64,000 bases of DNA from Arcuatula senhousia (Eukaryota; Mollusca; Bivalvia; Mytilida; Mytilidae), in NCBI GenBank assembly GCA_963971305.1, contig OZ020306.1:55650686-55714685 (forward strand), in the 5' to 3' direction. A model generated the notes under the pieces. The model ran no database searches and had not been told where the DNA came from. It saw nothing but the letters and a program-made list of their open reading frames with translations. Within the stretch, counting starts at the first letter, position 1; each line of letters opens with the position of its first letter. This document shows, one piece after another, positions 22,355-34,299 of the stretch. Position numbers and translations under genes: made by a program.

Positions 22355-22897
22355 AATAAAGAAGGAATGTGTCCATGGGACACAGATGCCCGCTAGGTCC
22401 AAAACAGAAAATAGATGTTCGACAGGTCTAAAAGTTGCTTAGAATGTACATTTTGTCATACTGAACCATCAACTACCAAGTTTCAAATCATTCCTATGTA
22501 AGGTTTCTAAGAAAAGCATGAAGAAAATTTCCAAGTCGATTTTCAAAGAATTTCATATTGGCTCAACCAAAAACAGGAAGTTGAGGTCCAACAGGTCTGA
22601 AAGTTGCTTAGATTGTTCAGTTTGTCAAACCTAACCAATAAGCCGAATTTCAAATCATTCTCATGCAGTTTCTGAGAAAAGCTTGACAAAAACTTGTACA
22701 GACATACATATGTATGGACAGACATGAGTTAAACTCAATGCTTCCCCTACATGCACTTTGTCATACTTAACCATCCTGCCAAATTTAAAAGGTTTCTGAG
22801 AAAAGCTTGACAGAAATTTGTATTGACCTAGGTACATACGGCCATGAGTAATACTTAATCCACCCTCCAAACATGTTGTTTCGGGGAACATAAAAAT
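22355..22897 (+). repeat. Family D element, copy D2
   Basis: The 5' stem-loop GTGTCCATGGGACAC is followed by AGATGCCCGC. Two to three core units of about 165 bp repeat TTGCTTAGA.TGTACA.TTTGTCA, ACCAAGTTTCAAATCATTC and TTTCTGAGAAAAGC. The 3' hairpin lies near 22863-22892, followed by AAAAA. Minus-strand frames at 22543-22900 are chance. Confidence 0.7.
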
Positions 22898-23228
22898 CAA
22901 AAGAGGGATAACATGGATAATAAAACAATGCTTTTAAATCTAGTCAAAGTTTCTTTCAACAATAACTACAGGTTATATTAGCTTTTGATACAAATATATG
23001 TTTTGATTTATGCTAACAGTATGACTCCATTTTATTGATCGGGTTGGTCACAGGTCAATTATCTCAGGTTTCTTCCTTTAAATCTTACCAAAAAGACTGA
23101 AAAACTTAGGTTCTGCCCAATCTTGTGAATAAAAGTGTTATATATCATACTAAAAAAAATTCAAATCGAGATCTACACTTTAAAAGATTTTTGCATCAAT
23201 AAGATTTAATAAATATAAAAAGGCTTGT

Positions 23229-23472
23229 GTTCGACATTCAGACCCAGGGAGTCTGAGGTAGGAAAAATGTTGCTCACATGGGGCAGAACGAGAACAACCT
23301 GGGTAATGAAGTAGTAATATAATATGTAACCTAGGTTGTTCCAAATGTACACTTTTATTTGTTACAAAGATCATTGACCCATACAGAACAGAGGTCACCC
23401 GCGTTCTGTTTTATATTTCAACCTGAGGAAAAATAATCTACCCAGGATGCCTAGGAAGGGAATGTCGAACGC
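23229..23472. repeat. Miniature inverted-repeat element, about 244 bp
   Basis: Starts GTTCGACATTCAGACCCAGG and ends CCTAGGAAGGGAATGTCGAAC. The outer 11 bp are perfectly inverted, and the match continues weakly inward. No target duplication is clear. Confidence 0.5.
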
Positions 23473-23626
23473 GCCCATACACATTTTATAGGTGCAGTAA
23501 TACACTTAAAGCAAATAGAAAGCTTATTACAATTATCCCTCTGATAAGTTGTACAGACTTCATGTACCGGTACACAGGAAAAATAGTTGTACATGTACAA
23601 AGTTTATAAATATCACAACTTTAAAC

Positions 23627-23644
23627 TATATATATATATATATA
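23627..23644. repeat. (TA)n microsatellite
   Basis: Nine TA units, followed by TACC. Confidence 0.8.
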
Positions 23645-23839
23645 CCTTTGATACAAAGAAATTGAAAAATCACACAAACTACTCCTTAATAAGGAATATC
23701 AAGAGAACACTTAACATCTAATTAAATAATAACATTTAAGAATTTACAACAGACATATAAATGAGAGTATGACAAGATGTGAAACTAGTTCAAATTATAG
23801 GTCCCTCACCTGTTGAGTCGAAACACATCTAAGTCAGCT

Positions 23840-24020
23840 TGTAAAACAGGAAGCAGATAAGGGACAGGTCCGATAATGCATTCCACCATATCGGATGCCT
23901 ACTTGAAGGTGAATACCTAATATTAAAGCCTTTGATTAATATTTGCCGAGAAAAGTTTGACAGATGGATGGACGGACACAAATTTCTATGTCCCCGCTAT
24001 GGGTTGCCGTGGGGGACAAT
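23840..24020 (+). repeat. Family D-like remnant
   Basis: Contains AAACAGGAAGCAGATAAGGGAC, GCCGAGAAAAGTTTGACAG and GATGGATGGACGGACAC. It ends with the hairpin TGTCCCCGC...GTGGGGGACA. The plus frame at 23932-24228 crosses it and is not a gene. Confidence 0.55.
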
Positions 24021-24563
24021 TATTGTTAATGGCACAACAACTACAATACCTCTATCTGCCAATAGAAAAACCGCCAGTGTTGCCTTTAACAAGGATGAGA
24101 GGTTGCTGTTCACTGTTTTGCAATTGGTCCCAAATAATTATATATTGCATAAGGTAAAAAAAAATCAGAAAGGTAGGAAATCAAAATACAGATATTTTCA
24201 TCTTGTTTCAGTAAAACCTTTTAAATGATCTGGCTATAAACTAGATGTTTTAAAAACTTAATTGTGATGTCAGTGTTTTTGCTTCGTGTGAAAATTAGAA
24301 ATTGGTTCCTCCATGAAGGGATATTATATTTTAAAACTACATAAAACAAACTACAATGTATAGTGTTTAAAGATATCAAATTTTCAAACATTCATCATAT
24401 AATTGATGATGCCATTTTTTCATTGACAATGAAAAATCATGATGGCAATTCTTTTCTTAAATATTATATAGCAATCATAAATTAAAAGATGTTTGAAAAA
24501 AATCTCAATATGAGAATTCATATGAACTTTCCTTGAATAGAAATAAGATTCTCATTCTCTTAA

Positions 24564-25107
24564 GGTAGATGGGGTGTCTATCACTGAGCATCTTTTTGCA
24601 CATCTATCATAACTTTTAATTTTATAATGCTAGCTATTCTAATTGATATCTATTCGGCTAGGTAAACATAAAAATGTATAATTACAACAAAAAATTGGAT
24701 AAAACTCACCTTATTTGTGAATTTCAATGTTTTCCCGTACTTTTTAAGGGGAGATAATTTGTATAGAAATAATAGGAAAAAAGCACATTTTTCAATTTTT
24801 CCAAAAATTTTGCCGGAGAACTTTATTTTTTATTTAGTATATTTAAAAATGACTACAAAACAAAAATTTTCACAATTTTTTAGAAAAATCTTTGGAGTAG
24901 ATTTTTTTAGATGAAGAAAATTTGAATTTTCCCTATTGATCCTATATTAAAAGTACCAAAATCGTGCATTTTTCTAAGTCATTTCTACAAAAATTCCTCT
25001 GGTGAACTTTTAATTTTTTTATCAAAATTTAAAGTAGCATTCTAGAGCTTCCTGTGGCCAAAATTTAAGAAAATTCTATGGATAAATTTTTAGACACCCC
25101 ATCTACC
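24564..25107. mobile_element. TTAA-flanked MITE, copy 1 (544 bp)
   Basis: TTAA at 24560-24563 and 25108-25111. The ends are perfectly inverted for 17 bp: GGTAGATGGGGTGTCTA and TAGACACCCCATCTACC. A close copy is at 54861-55407 in the same orientation. The frame at 24717-24914 is internal and also appears in worn form in copy 2, but resembles no transposase. Confidence 0.88.
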
Positions 25108-25111
25108 TTAA

Positions 25112-25490
25112 ATAGAGAGAATAATATTTGTAGAATACATAAAATTCAGAGATCAGTTTGGGAGATCTTAGACAGTCTATAATAAAATAAAATTAAAATA
25201 TTTAGAATGGGGTTTGCAAGTGGAAATATTTTTGTGGTTTATGAAATGAGAAAAAAACATTGTGAATGTGGAAATTTTTAGGGCGAGGGGATATTTTTGC
25301 GTTTTATAACAATCTGTAGCATGGTAGATAAAATGCTGTATTTTTTATAATTATTTGTGTTATATACTCTATTAAAGGAATAAACTTTTCACATGTCTGA
25401 TATTTTCTCAGATGTTTTGTAATTGTAAATTACTCATAAACCACACCCACAAGAAGATTTTCGGGTTTACAGTAAAAAGTAGCATGCCAG
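25112..25490. other. Gene-free stretch
   Basis: AT-rich; nothing recognised. Confidence 0.35.
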
Positions 25491-25559
25491 TTAATTGAAT
25501 ACTATACTGTAAGGTTTCATTTAAAATATGCATTTCTATTCTTATTAAATAAAAAAATA

Positions 25560-25925
25560 AGGCATCTGATGGGACATTAAATGAAACCACAAGTTAAATA
25601 TATTTGTATACTATACTGCATTTTCTAAACATAAAAGAAATGAGTTATCTTTCTTAGACCAGAAAATTTCATAATTTTAAAATTTGTAAAATTTACAAAA
25701 TGGCAAATCTCCCAGGATGTTTTTCCGAACATCCTGAAAATTGAACTTGACCTGTATTTTATTGTACTCAACAGCTTTGAAATATATTATTCAAATCCTT
25801 TGACACTTTTTCAAGTAACACTCGGAAACCTTGGGAGGACGGGGGGACGGATGGACAGACACAGAAAAAGACTGAGGGTATAAGATAATACCTTGCCAAT
25901 TCATGGGGGGGGGGGGGGTGGTTAA
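25560..25925 (+). repeat. Family F element, copy F1 (worn)
   Basis: Shares with 38119-38506 the words GGGACATTAAATGA, AGTTAAATATATTTGTATACTATACTG, GACCAGAAAATTTCAT and GGCAAATCT, plus the microsatellite GGACGG..GACAGACAC and ACTGAGGGTATAA. Its 3' hairpin is replaced by a G-run at about 25906-25917. Confidence 0.7.
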
Positions 25926-26103
25926 AAAGCCAAACCAAATATTAGTTGCAGGCACCCTGTTATTCAAATATATTACAATTACACAAAATTGTACACATTA
26001 AAATTAAGTAACACATTCATTGTAAGTTATTTTTTCATTAAACAAACAGTTTCATCAAAGCCACTTACTGTCTAAACAGGAATATTTGTTAATGATCAAT
26101 GAA

Positions 26104-27223
26104 AACAAGAATATGTCCAAAAGACATATTGCCCCATCTCTAAACATTTATTTTTTCCACAATCACTAAAGCATCAACATGGTTGCTATTAAAGCACTTG
26201 TCAGTCAGAGGGAATGGACTTTAACTTAACCATAATCTTCTATAAGTGGTCATTCATGCGGAAAATATAGGTCAATGCCAGCATCTGAAGAATGCATTGT
26301 GCTAAGCATCACTAGGTGCACCTACCATACCAATATAGTTGATGTGGCACATGTCAGTAAAAAAGGAATGATCTTTATCCATTCTATTATATGTGGTCAT
26401 TCATGCGGAAAATATAGGTCAATGCCAGCATCCAAAGCATGCATTGTGCTTAGCATCACTAGGAGCACCTATCATAACAATAGAGTAGATGTGGAACATG
26501 TCAGTAAGTGGGAATGGACTTTAACCAGTCTTGTTTAAGAGGCCATTCATGTGGAAAATATAGGTCATATCCAGCATCCAAAGCATGCATTGTGCTTAGC
26601 ATCACTAGGTGCACCTACCACACCTATTTGGTTGGTATGGCACTTGTCAGTAAGGAGGAATGGACTTGAACCATTCTTCTATAAGTGGTCATTCGTGCGG
26701 AAAATATAGGTCACATCCAGCATCTGAAGCATGCATTCTGCAAAGCATCACTAGGTGCACCTACATGTACCATTCCAATTTGGTTACTATGGCATTTGCC
26801 AGTAAGAAGGAATGGACTTTAACCATTCTTCTATAAGTGGTCATTCATGCGGAAAATGTAGGTCACTGCCAGCATCCGAATCATGCATTGTGCTTAGCAT
26901 CACTAGGTGCACATACCATACCTGTATGGTTGATGTAGCACTTGTCAGTTAGAGGGAATAGGCTTTAACCATTTTTCTGTACATGATCATTCATGCAGAA
27001 AATATAGGTCACATCCAGCACCAAAGCATGCAATGTTCTTATCATCGCTAGATGCACCTACCATACCAATATGATTGATGTGGCATTTGTCAGTTAGTGC
27101 AAATTTGGAAATATGGAATTTGGGACAGATGGACAAACGGATGGAGGAAGGGACGGACAAACGGACAGACAAACAGACCCAAACACTATATGCCCCTCTA
27201 CTTTCGTAGATGGGGCATAAAAA
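26104..27223 (+). repeat. Family C element, copy C1, complete
   Basis: The 5' end AACAAG is followed by the perfect stem-loop ATATGTC-CAAAA-GACATAT and the arm TGCCCCATC. Six core units of 146-152 bp follow (CATTCATGCGG words near 26251, 26398, 26544, 26690, 26842 and 26988). Then comes a GGACGGACAAACGGACAGAC microsatellite. The 3' hairpin TATGCCCCTCTAC-TTTC-GTAGATGGGGCATA is at 27189-27219, followed by AAAA. The frames inside are chance. Confidence 0.85.
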
Positions 27224-27462
27224 GTGCAATTAGTGAACCAACTTGAAAAAACATTTGCTCAAATAGATAAAAAGTATATAAGATTAACAGTTTTGCTGTT
27301 TTAACATGTTTAACAACATTAAATTACATTATCCATTATATCAATATTCATAAATACTACACAAATTTACCCATTTAAACATGGATCCTAAAGAATTGAA
27401 TATCAATTCTGACATTAATGAAAATGACAATAATCATATGAAAAAAATAACGAACAAAAGGC

Positions 27463-28964
27463 TCCCAGGAGCCTAAATCGCTCACCTGGTTTTGATGCCA
27501 AACCTATACTTTGTTGAGCTAAATGAGCTGAACATTTTTTTCTCTATCTACTATAGTTTTTATTCTATAGGCCAAAAACACGAAAAACCGTTATTTTAGG
27601 GGCCGTAACCCCTATAAGGGATTTTCTGAAAACTTAGACCCTATGGAGACTTTTGTAGAGCTTTCTGTGCTGAACATTTAAGCAAGCAACAGCTTTTCTC
27701 TATCTGCTATAGTTTTCTTTCTAAAGGCCAAAAACATGAAAAGGGCTATTTTAGGGGTTGTAACCCCTATTAAGGGTCATCTGACAACTTTGATCCTATT
27801 GAGACTTTGTAGAGCTAAATAAACTGAACATTTAAGCAAGCAACAGCTTTTCTCTATCTGCTATAGTTTTCATTCTATAGGTCCAAAACATGAAAAAGGT
27901 TATTTTAGGGGCCGTAACCTCTATTAAGGGTCATCTGACAACTTCAATCCTCTTGAGGCTTTTGTAGAGCTAAATGAGCTGAACATTTAAGCAAGCAACA
28001 ACTTTTCTCTATCTGCAATAGTTTCTTTTTATAGGCCAAAAACATGAAAAAACATCATTTTAGGGGCCGTAACCCATCTAAGGGGTCATCTGACAACTTC
28101 GACCCTATGGAGACTTTTGTACAGCTAAATAAGCTGAACATTTAAGCAAGCAACAGCTTCACTCTATCTGCAATAGTTTTCATTCCATAGGCCAAAAATG
28201 TGAAAAAACATTATTTCAGGGGCTGTAACCCCTATTAAGGGTCATCTGACAACTTCGATCCTCTTGAGACTTTTGTAGAGCTAAATGAGCTGAACATTTA
28301 AGCAAGCAACAGCTTTTCTCTTGAACATTTAAGCAAGCAACAGCTTTTCTCTATCTGCAATAGTTTCTTTTTATATGCCAAAAACATAAAAAAACATCAT
28401 TTTAGGGGCCGTAACCCATCTAAGGGGTCATCTGAAAACTTTAACCCTATGGAGACTTTTGTAGAGCTAGATGAGCTGAACATTTAAGCAAGCAACAGCT
28501 TTTCTCTATCTGCAATAGTTTTCATACTATAGGGCAAAAACATGAAAAAACGCTATTTTTCACCTTTAAGAGGCTGTAACCCCTATAAGGGGTCATCTGA
28601 CAACTTGGACCAAATGGAGACTTTTGTAGAGCTTTTGATGCTGAAGCAGTAAGGTGGCATCAGATTTCATCTACCTCTTTTACTTTTTGATTTATAAGCC
28701 AAAAACAGTAGTCTGACCCCCATGGTCTATTTTTAGCAACGGCGGCCATGTTTTTCGACGAATCAAAAATCCCCACGCAAATTTTTTGCAGGATACCCTA
28801 AAGTACCACCAGACCAAATTTGGTTTGAATCTATTCAGTAGTTTCAGAGGAGAAGAAGTTTGAAAAAGTTTACAGACGACAACGACGACAGACGACGACG
28901 ACAACAACGGACGCCAAGTGATGACAATAGCTCACCTGGACCTTCCGTCCAGGTGAGCTAAAAA
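27463..28964 (+). repeat. Family A element, copy A4, complete
   Basis: The 5' end AACAAAAGGCTCCCAGGAGCC is followed by TAAATCGCTCACCTGG. Seven core units of about 155 bp follow (one carries a 30-bp internal duplication near 28320). A unique segment and a GAC/AAC microsatellite precede the 3' hairpin at 28929-28959 and AAAAA. This is the best-preserved family A copy here. Confidence 0.88.
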
Positions 28965-29154
28965 TATATCTGAATGTCAATTATTCCAATTGTTTTGGAA
29001 TTTGGTTGTTTTGAATGACCTCAATATTCAAACTTAACAAAAATCACAACATTTTTAACATAGAAAAACACTATACATTAACAGTTAAAAAAAGTCCCAA
29101 GTATCTCGAATACATGTTCATAACAAGTTAATATGGAAAATAAGGATAACAATT

Positions 29155-29230
29155 AATAGAAGATAATGAGATGTGGAATAAGTGTATGTGACACAACCCA
29201 CATAAACATGCAGCAATTGAAAAAGACCAA
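29155..29230 (-). repeat. Dispersed repeat family V
   Basis: GATAATGAGATGTGGAATAAGTGTATGTGACACAACCCACATAAACA, a diverged copy of the unit described at 10850-10960. Confidence 0.6.
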
Positions 29231-29755
29231 AATGAAAAACAAAAAGTCAGTATCAATAAAAAAAAAATCACAAATGAACAACAACAAAAAACAATAAGAA
29301 AGCAAATGTCAGAAAGTAGCAACCTTCCATTATTGGTTGTGTTCAGTTAAATACATGTACTCATTTCATATTTGACAACGGGTTGAGCAGGACTTATTTC
29401 TTTAAAAAAAAAGGTCTATCTGGAGGAAAACTCTTGTTTTGTTAAAAAGGAAACCACAAAATAAAAAAAAAAAACAATATTCATAATTTTGTGGGGTTTT
29501 TTTTGTAAAGTGTACCGGGTAATGGATTTCAAACATAAATTGTAAGCATAGAAAAAATTGTCATTTTTTCCCCTTTGAATTTCACTTTGGACAATAATCT
29601 CTATGTAATTATAAATACTTTGTACAGTTCAAATATGAACTATATAGCAAATCACTGGTGTTACAAATAGCAATACAATTATGAACATGAAAGACATAAT
29701 GGGTGTTTAAATGACTAGATCTTTTTTAAGTCACGTTGAGCATCTTGGCACCACT

Positions 29756-29761
29756 TTTATT
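29756..29761 (-). terminator. SLC9A8: Candidate distal polyadenylation signal of the NHE8 gene
   Basis: AATAAA on the minus strand, 227 bp past the stop codon. A second AATAAA lies at 29838-29843, 145 bp past the stop. Either could define the 3' end. Confidence 0.4.
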
Positions 29762-29987
29762 TCCTTACTCAAGTCATGATAAAACATGGACACAACAACA
29801 TGAATTCTACAATGGTATCATTTCTATCCTCTTCTGGTTTATTTACAAGAATGCTTTGCTTTCTCATTTTTCTAACTTTCTGACTTGGAAGTCCCAAATG
29901 CCTTTTATAACATGGTCATAGTGCGTGTACTTTGGTTTTCATGATTCACAGAACTGTTTTACATATGACTTGGTACTACTTTTCGAC

Positions 29988-30131
29988 TTAGTCATGTTGT
30001 ATGATTTCGTTTTTGATTAAGCTAGTTTCCATCTCATCTTCTGAAGAGTCTGAGATACTGGGAACCTTTTTAACGTCTTTAAACCATTGGTTTGTTAAGT
30101 AGTTCATTTGTGTCTGCCCTTCTCTTACTTC
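29988..30131 (-). CDS. SLC9A8: NHE8 exon 16 (C-terminus and stop)
   Basis: Residues 586-632. It opens EVREGQTQMNYLTNQWF, matching the NHE8 tail, and continues with an acidic serine stretch SISDSSEDEMETS, a plausible casein kinase 2 site cluster. It ends QHD and TAA at 29988-29990. Confidence 0.93.
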   Translation of the reverse strand, partial: EVREGQTQMNYLTNQWFKDVKKVPSISDSSEDEMETSLIKNEIIQHD

Positions 30132-30187
30132 CTGTAATTTTAAAAATATAACATAGGAATGAAACAAAGGATGACTATAACAATACT

Positions 30188-30560
30188 AGAATGGCGGCCT
30201 TTCCTATATGGTAAACAGGAAGTAGATACGCGATACGTAGGTATAAAATCACTTTATATATATAGTACTACAGGAGGAAGCTACATGCCCAATATCAATA
30301 GACTATGACATGTTGTTACCTTGAATACTGCGACAAAAAATTTTGACACTGCACAGGACAACACAAGACGATGCAGGATGATACAAGATGACAGATATTA
30401 TCAACCTGACTCCTATTTGTCACTTTGCAAAAAATTGCAGTCAACATAATAAACAAGTAAATGTGTCTCCTAAGAAGTGTACAATAAGATAGAAGATGAT
30501 AGTCTGACTTGAATTCATTACAGGCAGTGGCTTCATATATCAAATATCAAAAGTCTGTGA
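30188..30560 (+). repeat. Family E repeat in NHE8 intron 15
   Basis: Contains CTAGAATGGCGGCCTTTCC, AAACAGGAAGTAGATACG, ATCACTTTATA and GGAGGAAGCTACATGCCC, then ACTGCGACAAAAAATTTTG and CAGGACAACACAAGACGATG. Other copies: 36447-36660, 44018-44225, and a more diverged one at 44690-44882. All four lie in NHE8 introns in the antisense direction. Confidence 0.65.
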
Positions 30561-31055
30561 TGAGACAGTGCTGTTTTCCTATATGACATTGATAAAAAAA
30601 AATTACCAAATGGTAACCTTTGTTTTACATTAACCCTCTAAAAAGTCTTCAAAATACAGATCAGACTTGGTACATGTATTAGCTATTATTATTCTACTTT
30701 TTCCAAGCTCAAGGCCTCTTGATCAAAGATAATCCTTACATGGACCAATATGAGGATTATGTACAGTGAAAGATGAGCCATGCCTCTTGTATGGTATCAG
30801 ATATTTAAAGTCAATATCGATATTATATGTTAGATTTCTTTGCCAGATTTGTATGTAACTTGTTGGTTACCTCTCACTTGTGAACTTTAATATGGAAGTG
30901 TAGCCTTATTAATCACATTTTAATGGTGCTAGGAGCCGTCCTACACTTGAGGTGGGAGTGTCTACTCCAGGTCGAAGGCCTTCCTGTGACTTTAGGGTGA
31001 AGAACAGCAATAAAAGGAATGTTCCTTTGCTTTGCTTTACTTCAATACTGTGGTA

Positions 31056-31220
31056 TTAATAATGGTTTGGTACCAATTTTCGTGGTTTTCTTGGGTCAAG
31101 CAAAAAACGAAATTAAATTACCATCGAACACCGAATTTTACATTGCTTTATTAGAGAATAATTTATCAATCCACGAATATTCAGTTTACTCCAAAACCAC
31201 GAAAAATTGATACCCATGAA
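31056..31220. repeat. Foldback MITE copy in NHE8 intron 15
   Basis: The ends GGTACCAATTTTCGTGGTTTT and AAAACCACGAAAAATTGATACC are inverted. A related copy is at 37235-37425. The overlapping plus frame at 31019-31210 is chance. Confidence 0.65.
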
Positions 31221-31428
31221 TTTAAGTACTTTCACAGCATTTATATTGTAATTTTGTGTCATGCATATACATGTATATACTCCAAATCTCTTCATCTCTA
31301 GTTGATAAAACCTTCCTTTTTTAGGATTTATCATCTCCCTTTTGTTGCAATGGTGCTTGCAATAGTCATTTATCATAACTTAAACTAGCAAAAATAAGGT
31401 TTAATTTAAAGTTAATTTTTAATCATAC

Positions 31429-31572
31429 CTGTTTTGTAAATCTTCTAGTAAAGAAGGGGACCAGATATTTGGAATCAAACTTGATAAAGCCTTTCTGATG
31501 TGGTTTTACATAATGTATTTCATATTCTTCTTCTGTTAACTCGGATAAATGATCTGTGTCGATTGCTTCTCC
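31429..31572 (-). CDS. SLC9A8: NHE8 exon 15
   Basis: Residues 538-585. Includes DHLSELTEEEYEIHYVK and KYLVPFFTRRFTKQ, cytosolic tail blocks diagnostic of NHE8 rather than of NHE6/7/9. Confidence 0.95.
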
Positions 31573-32339
31573 CTGAATAAAGAAATAACTTAAAAAATTA
31601 GTAGACAGACAGGTTATCAGATCACATGACTAATATCTTGAGAGTATCCTACTGTTATTCAACTTCTGTCTTAAATAATTGTCATTTCAAAAAAAAATTA
31701 TCAGAAAAAATACTGGACCCATTCTGAATTCCTTTCTAAGGTACACTGTGTACATTTTCTTCCTGGGTTTAAAAACTAAAAAGAATGTGGATGACTTCTG
31801 TTGAACATGGGTTTATAACCTACCTAATAAAAAAGTTTACATTTGGAACATTTTCAAACCTAGGTTGCATTTGCATGAATACATCTTCCTTGACCCCAAG
31901 TTAATGACTGTTTTGGGGTACCTAGTTTACTTTGGATTCTTATTCCAAACACAAGCACTTGTTTCAAATTTGTGGCTATAATTTGAAAGTTTTCCCTGAA
32001 CTTGTCTAAAATTCAAAGATTATCTTCATATATGAATTTTTAGGCACAATGAGAGAACTAGATTTTTCATTGTTTTTTTTATAATAAACAAAGTAAAATA
32101 TGATAAATTGAATTTCTGTTTATACACACTTATCATTGTTTTTCTTTTTTAATAAAATCTATTTTAATATCTCATATTACCACTTCAATCTTTATAAAAA
32201 GATTTGTAACATTTCACTAACAGTGATATATATTTCTTATGCTTTTGTATTTCTTTGAGTTTCCATATTATCTTAATCTTGATCATCTAATCTTGTATGA
32301 ATTACTGATTAGAACGTTTGTTTTTTATCATAACCTTAC
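31573..32339 (-). other. SLC9A8: NHE8 intron 14
   Basis: 767 bp of AT-rich sequence; no repeat or regulatory element recognised. Confidence 0.7.
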
Positions 32340-32417
32340 CATTTCTTTAGTTTTGCTGAGAGAAACTTCTTTACCAGATTTCTTCTTCTTTTTAGTTTTT
32401 GCTGTAGCATCTAAAAA
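32340..32417 (-). CDS. SLC9A8: NHE8 exon 14
   Basis: Residues 512-537. A lysine-rich cytosolic segment (KTKKKKKSGKE) is followed by VSLSKTKEM, equivalent to the VNLSKTEKM block of vertebrate NHE8. It begins the tail just after the last membrane segment. Confidence 0.93.
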
Positions 32418-32483
32418 CTGGGAAAAAACCATGGTGTTAGCACCAGTTTGTATTTGAAATGTCTTTGTTAATGTCTTGAATGC

Positions 32484-32844
32484 AAATAAAGAATGAATGT
32501 CTCCGTGGGACACAAATGCCCCAATGTAAGACACTAAACAGGAAATAGATATCTGAAATGTGTAATATTCACTGAAGACTTATAGATTGTGATACTGTTC
32601 CACTCGAAAAATTCAAATCATTCTCAAGTAGGGTTTTGGATAAGACTTTGACGGAAAAATTTTCTTGTACATTTTCATTATCAACCCAGTCCAACACAGA
32701 AGTAGAAGTCCAACAGCTCTGAAAGAGCTAAAGACATACTGTTTGTCTTATTGAGGTGCAGTGCCAAATTTCAAATTGTTCTCGTATAATGTATGAGGTT
32801 TCTGAGAAAGGTTTGAGGGACATGTCATAGTGGTGGCATAAAAA
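32484..32844 (+). repeat. Family D element, copy D3
   Basis: 5' end TGAATGTCTCCGTGGGACACAAATGCCCC (stem-loop plus arm). The core has AACAGGAAATAGAT and TTCAAATCATTCTC. It ends near GGTGGCATAAAAA with a damaged hairpin. Located in NHE8 intron 13. Confidence 0.55.
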
Positions 32845-32961
32845 TTTGAGCCGAAAAAATGAATGAACTTAAATTGTCTAAATATCTAATTTTGTATGTA
32901 AACTATTCTATGTCTACCCACCTTAGATTTTTCATACTGAAGCTTCATCAAGATTGATAAA

Positions 32962-34299
32962 AACAAGTGTGGCCACTAAAAGTATGTCTCGCCTGCCGGC
33001 ACCATCGCTAAAATCAACTACTTAAGCTTTCATTTCTTGATATAAACACAAAAAGTGTCAGTATACCTAATAACAGATGCCTAGTTATTATACTATTCAA
33101 GCAATCCATTGTCCACAAAAGTATTACAAAAAGTTTTCTGTCTGAAAAAAGACCTAAGTTCACAGAGTCACTGGAGCGTAAAAATGGGGTCATGGTCACA
33201 TGGCATAGTGACAGTTGCGTTGTCCATAACCGCAACTGTCTGTTTACCCAATATCAGATGCCTAGCTATTATAACTTTCCAGCAATTCATCGTCCACAAA
33301 AGTCTTACAAAAAAGTTTTTCGGCCTGAAAAAGACCTAAGTTCACAGAGTCACTGGAGCGTGAAAATGGGGTCAGGGTCACATGGCATGGTGACAGTTGC
33401 ATGGACCATAACCTAAACTGTCTGTATACTAAATATCAGATGCCTAGCTATTATACTTTTCAAGCAATTCATCGTCCACAAAAGTCTTACAAAAAAGTTT
33501 ACGGCCTGAAAAAAGACCTAAGTTCACAGAGTCACTGGAGCGTGAAAATGGGGTCAGGGTCAAACGGCATGGTGACGGTTGCGTAGACCATAACCTGAAC
33601 TGTCTGTATACCAAATATCAGATGCCTAGCTATTATACTTTTCAAGCAATTCATCGTCCACAAAAGTCTTACAAAAAAGTTTACGGCCTGAAAAAAGACC
33701 TAAGTTCACAGAGTCACTGGAGCGTGAAAATGGGGTCAGGGTCAAACGGCATGGTGACGGTTGCGTAGACCATAACCTGAACTGTCTGTATACCAAATAT
33801 CAGATGCCTAGCTATTATACTTTTCAAGCAATTCATCGTCCACAAAAGTCTTACAAAAAAGTTTACGGCCTGAAAAAAGACCTAAGTTCACAGAGTCACT
33901 GGAGCGTGAAAATGGGGTCAGGGTCAAACGGCATGGTGACGGTTGCGTAGACCATAACCTGAACTGTCTGTATACCAAATATCAGATGCCTAGCTATTAT
34001 ACTTTTCAAGCAATTCATCGTCCACAAAAGTCTTACAAAAAAGTTTACGGCCTGAAAAAAGACCTAAGTTCACAGAGTCACTGGAGCGTGAAAATGGGGT
34101 CAAGGTCAAACCGCATGGTGACGGTTGCGTAGACCATAACCTAAACTGTCTGTATACCAAATATCAGATGCCTAGCTATTATACTTTTCAAGCAATTCAT
34201 CGTCCACAAAAGTCTTACAAAAAAGTTTACGCCGCCGCCGCCGGAAAGTAATACCTATGTCTCGCCTTCCGCGACTATTCGTCGCAGGCGAGACAAAAA
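32962..34299 (+). repeat. Family B element, copy B1, with 182-bp array
   Basis: The 5' end AACAAGTGTGGCCACTAAAAG is followed by TATGTCTCGCCTGCCGGCACC. Core units start CAGATGCCTAG at 33074, 33255, 33437, 33619, 33801, 33983 and 34165, a strict 182-bp period with near-identical middle units. A (CCG)n run and the hairpin GTCTCGCC...GGCGAGAC (34259-34294) with AAAAA end it. Located in NHE8 intron 13. Four plus and minus frames here are chance. Confidence 0.88.

Noticed and set aside
23932..24228. 98-codon plus frame
   Set aside because: Runs through a family D-like 3' end with GGACGGACA and terminal hairpin; not protein-like.
26275..26538. 87-codon plus frame with an internal repeat
   Set aside because: Chance frame through two family C core units; periodicity is that of the DNA repeat.
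32239..32457. 72-codon plus frame over NHE8 exon 14
   Set aside because: Antisense shadow of a real exon with correct splice sites and family match on the minus strand.
33437..34230. CRISPR-like array
   Set aside because: Units of 182 bp are contiguous without spacers, and the genome is animal.
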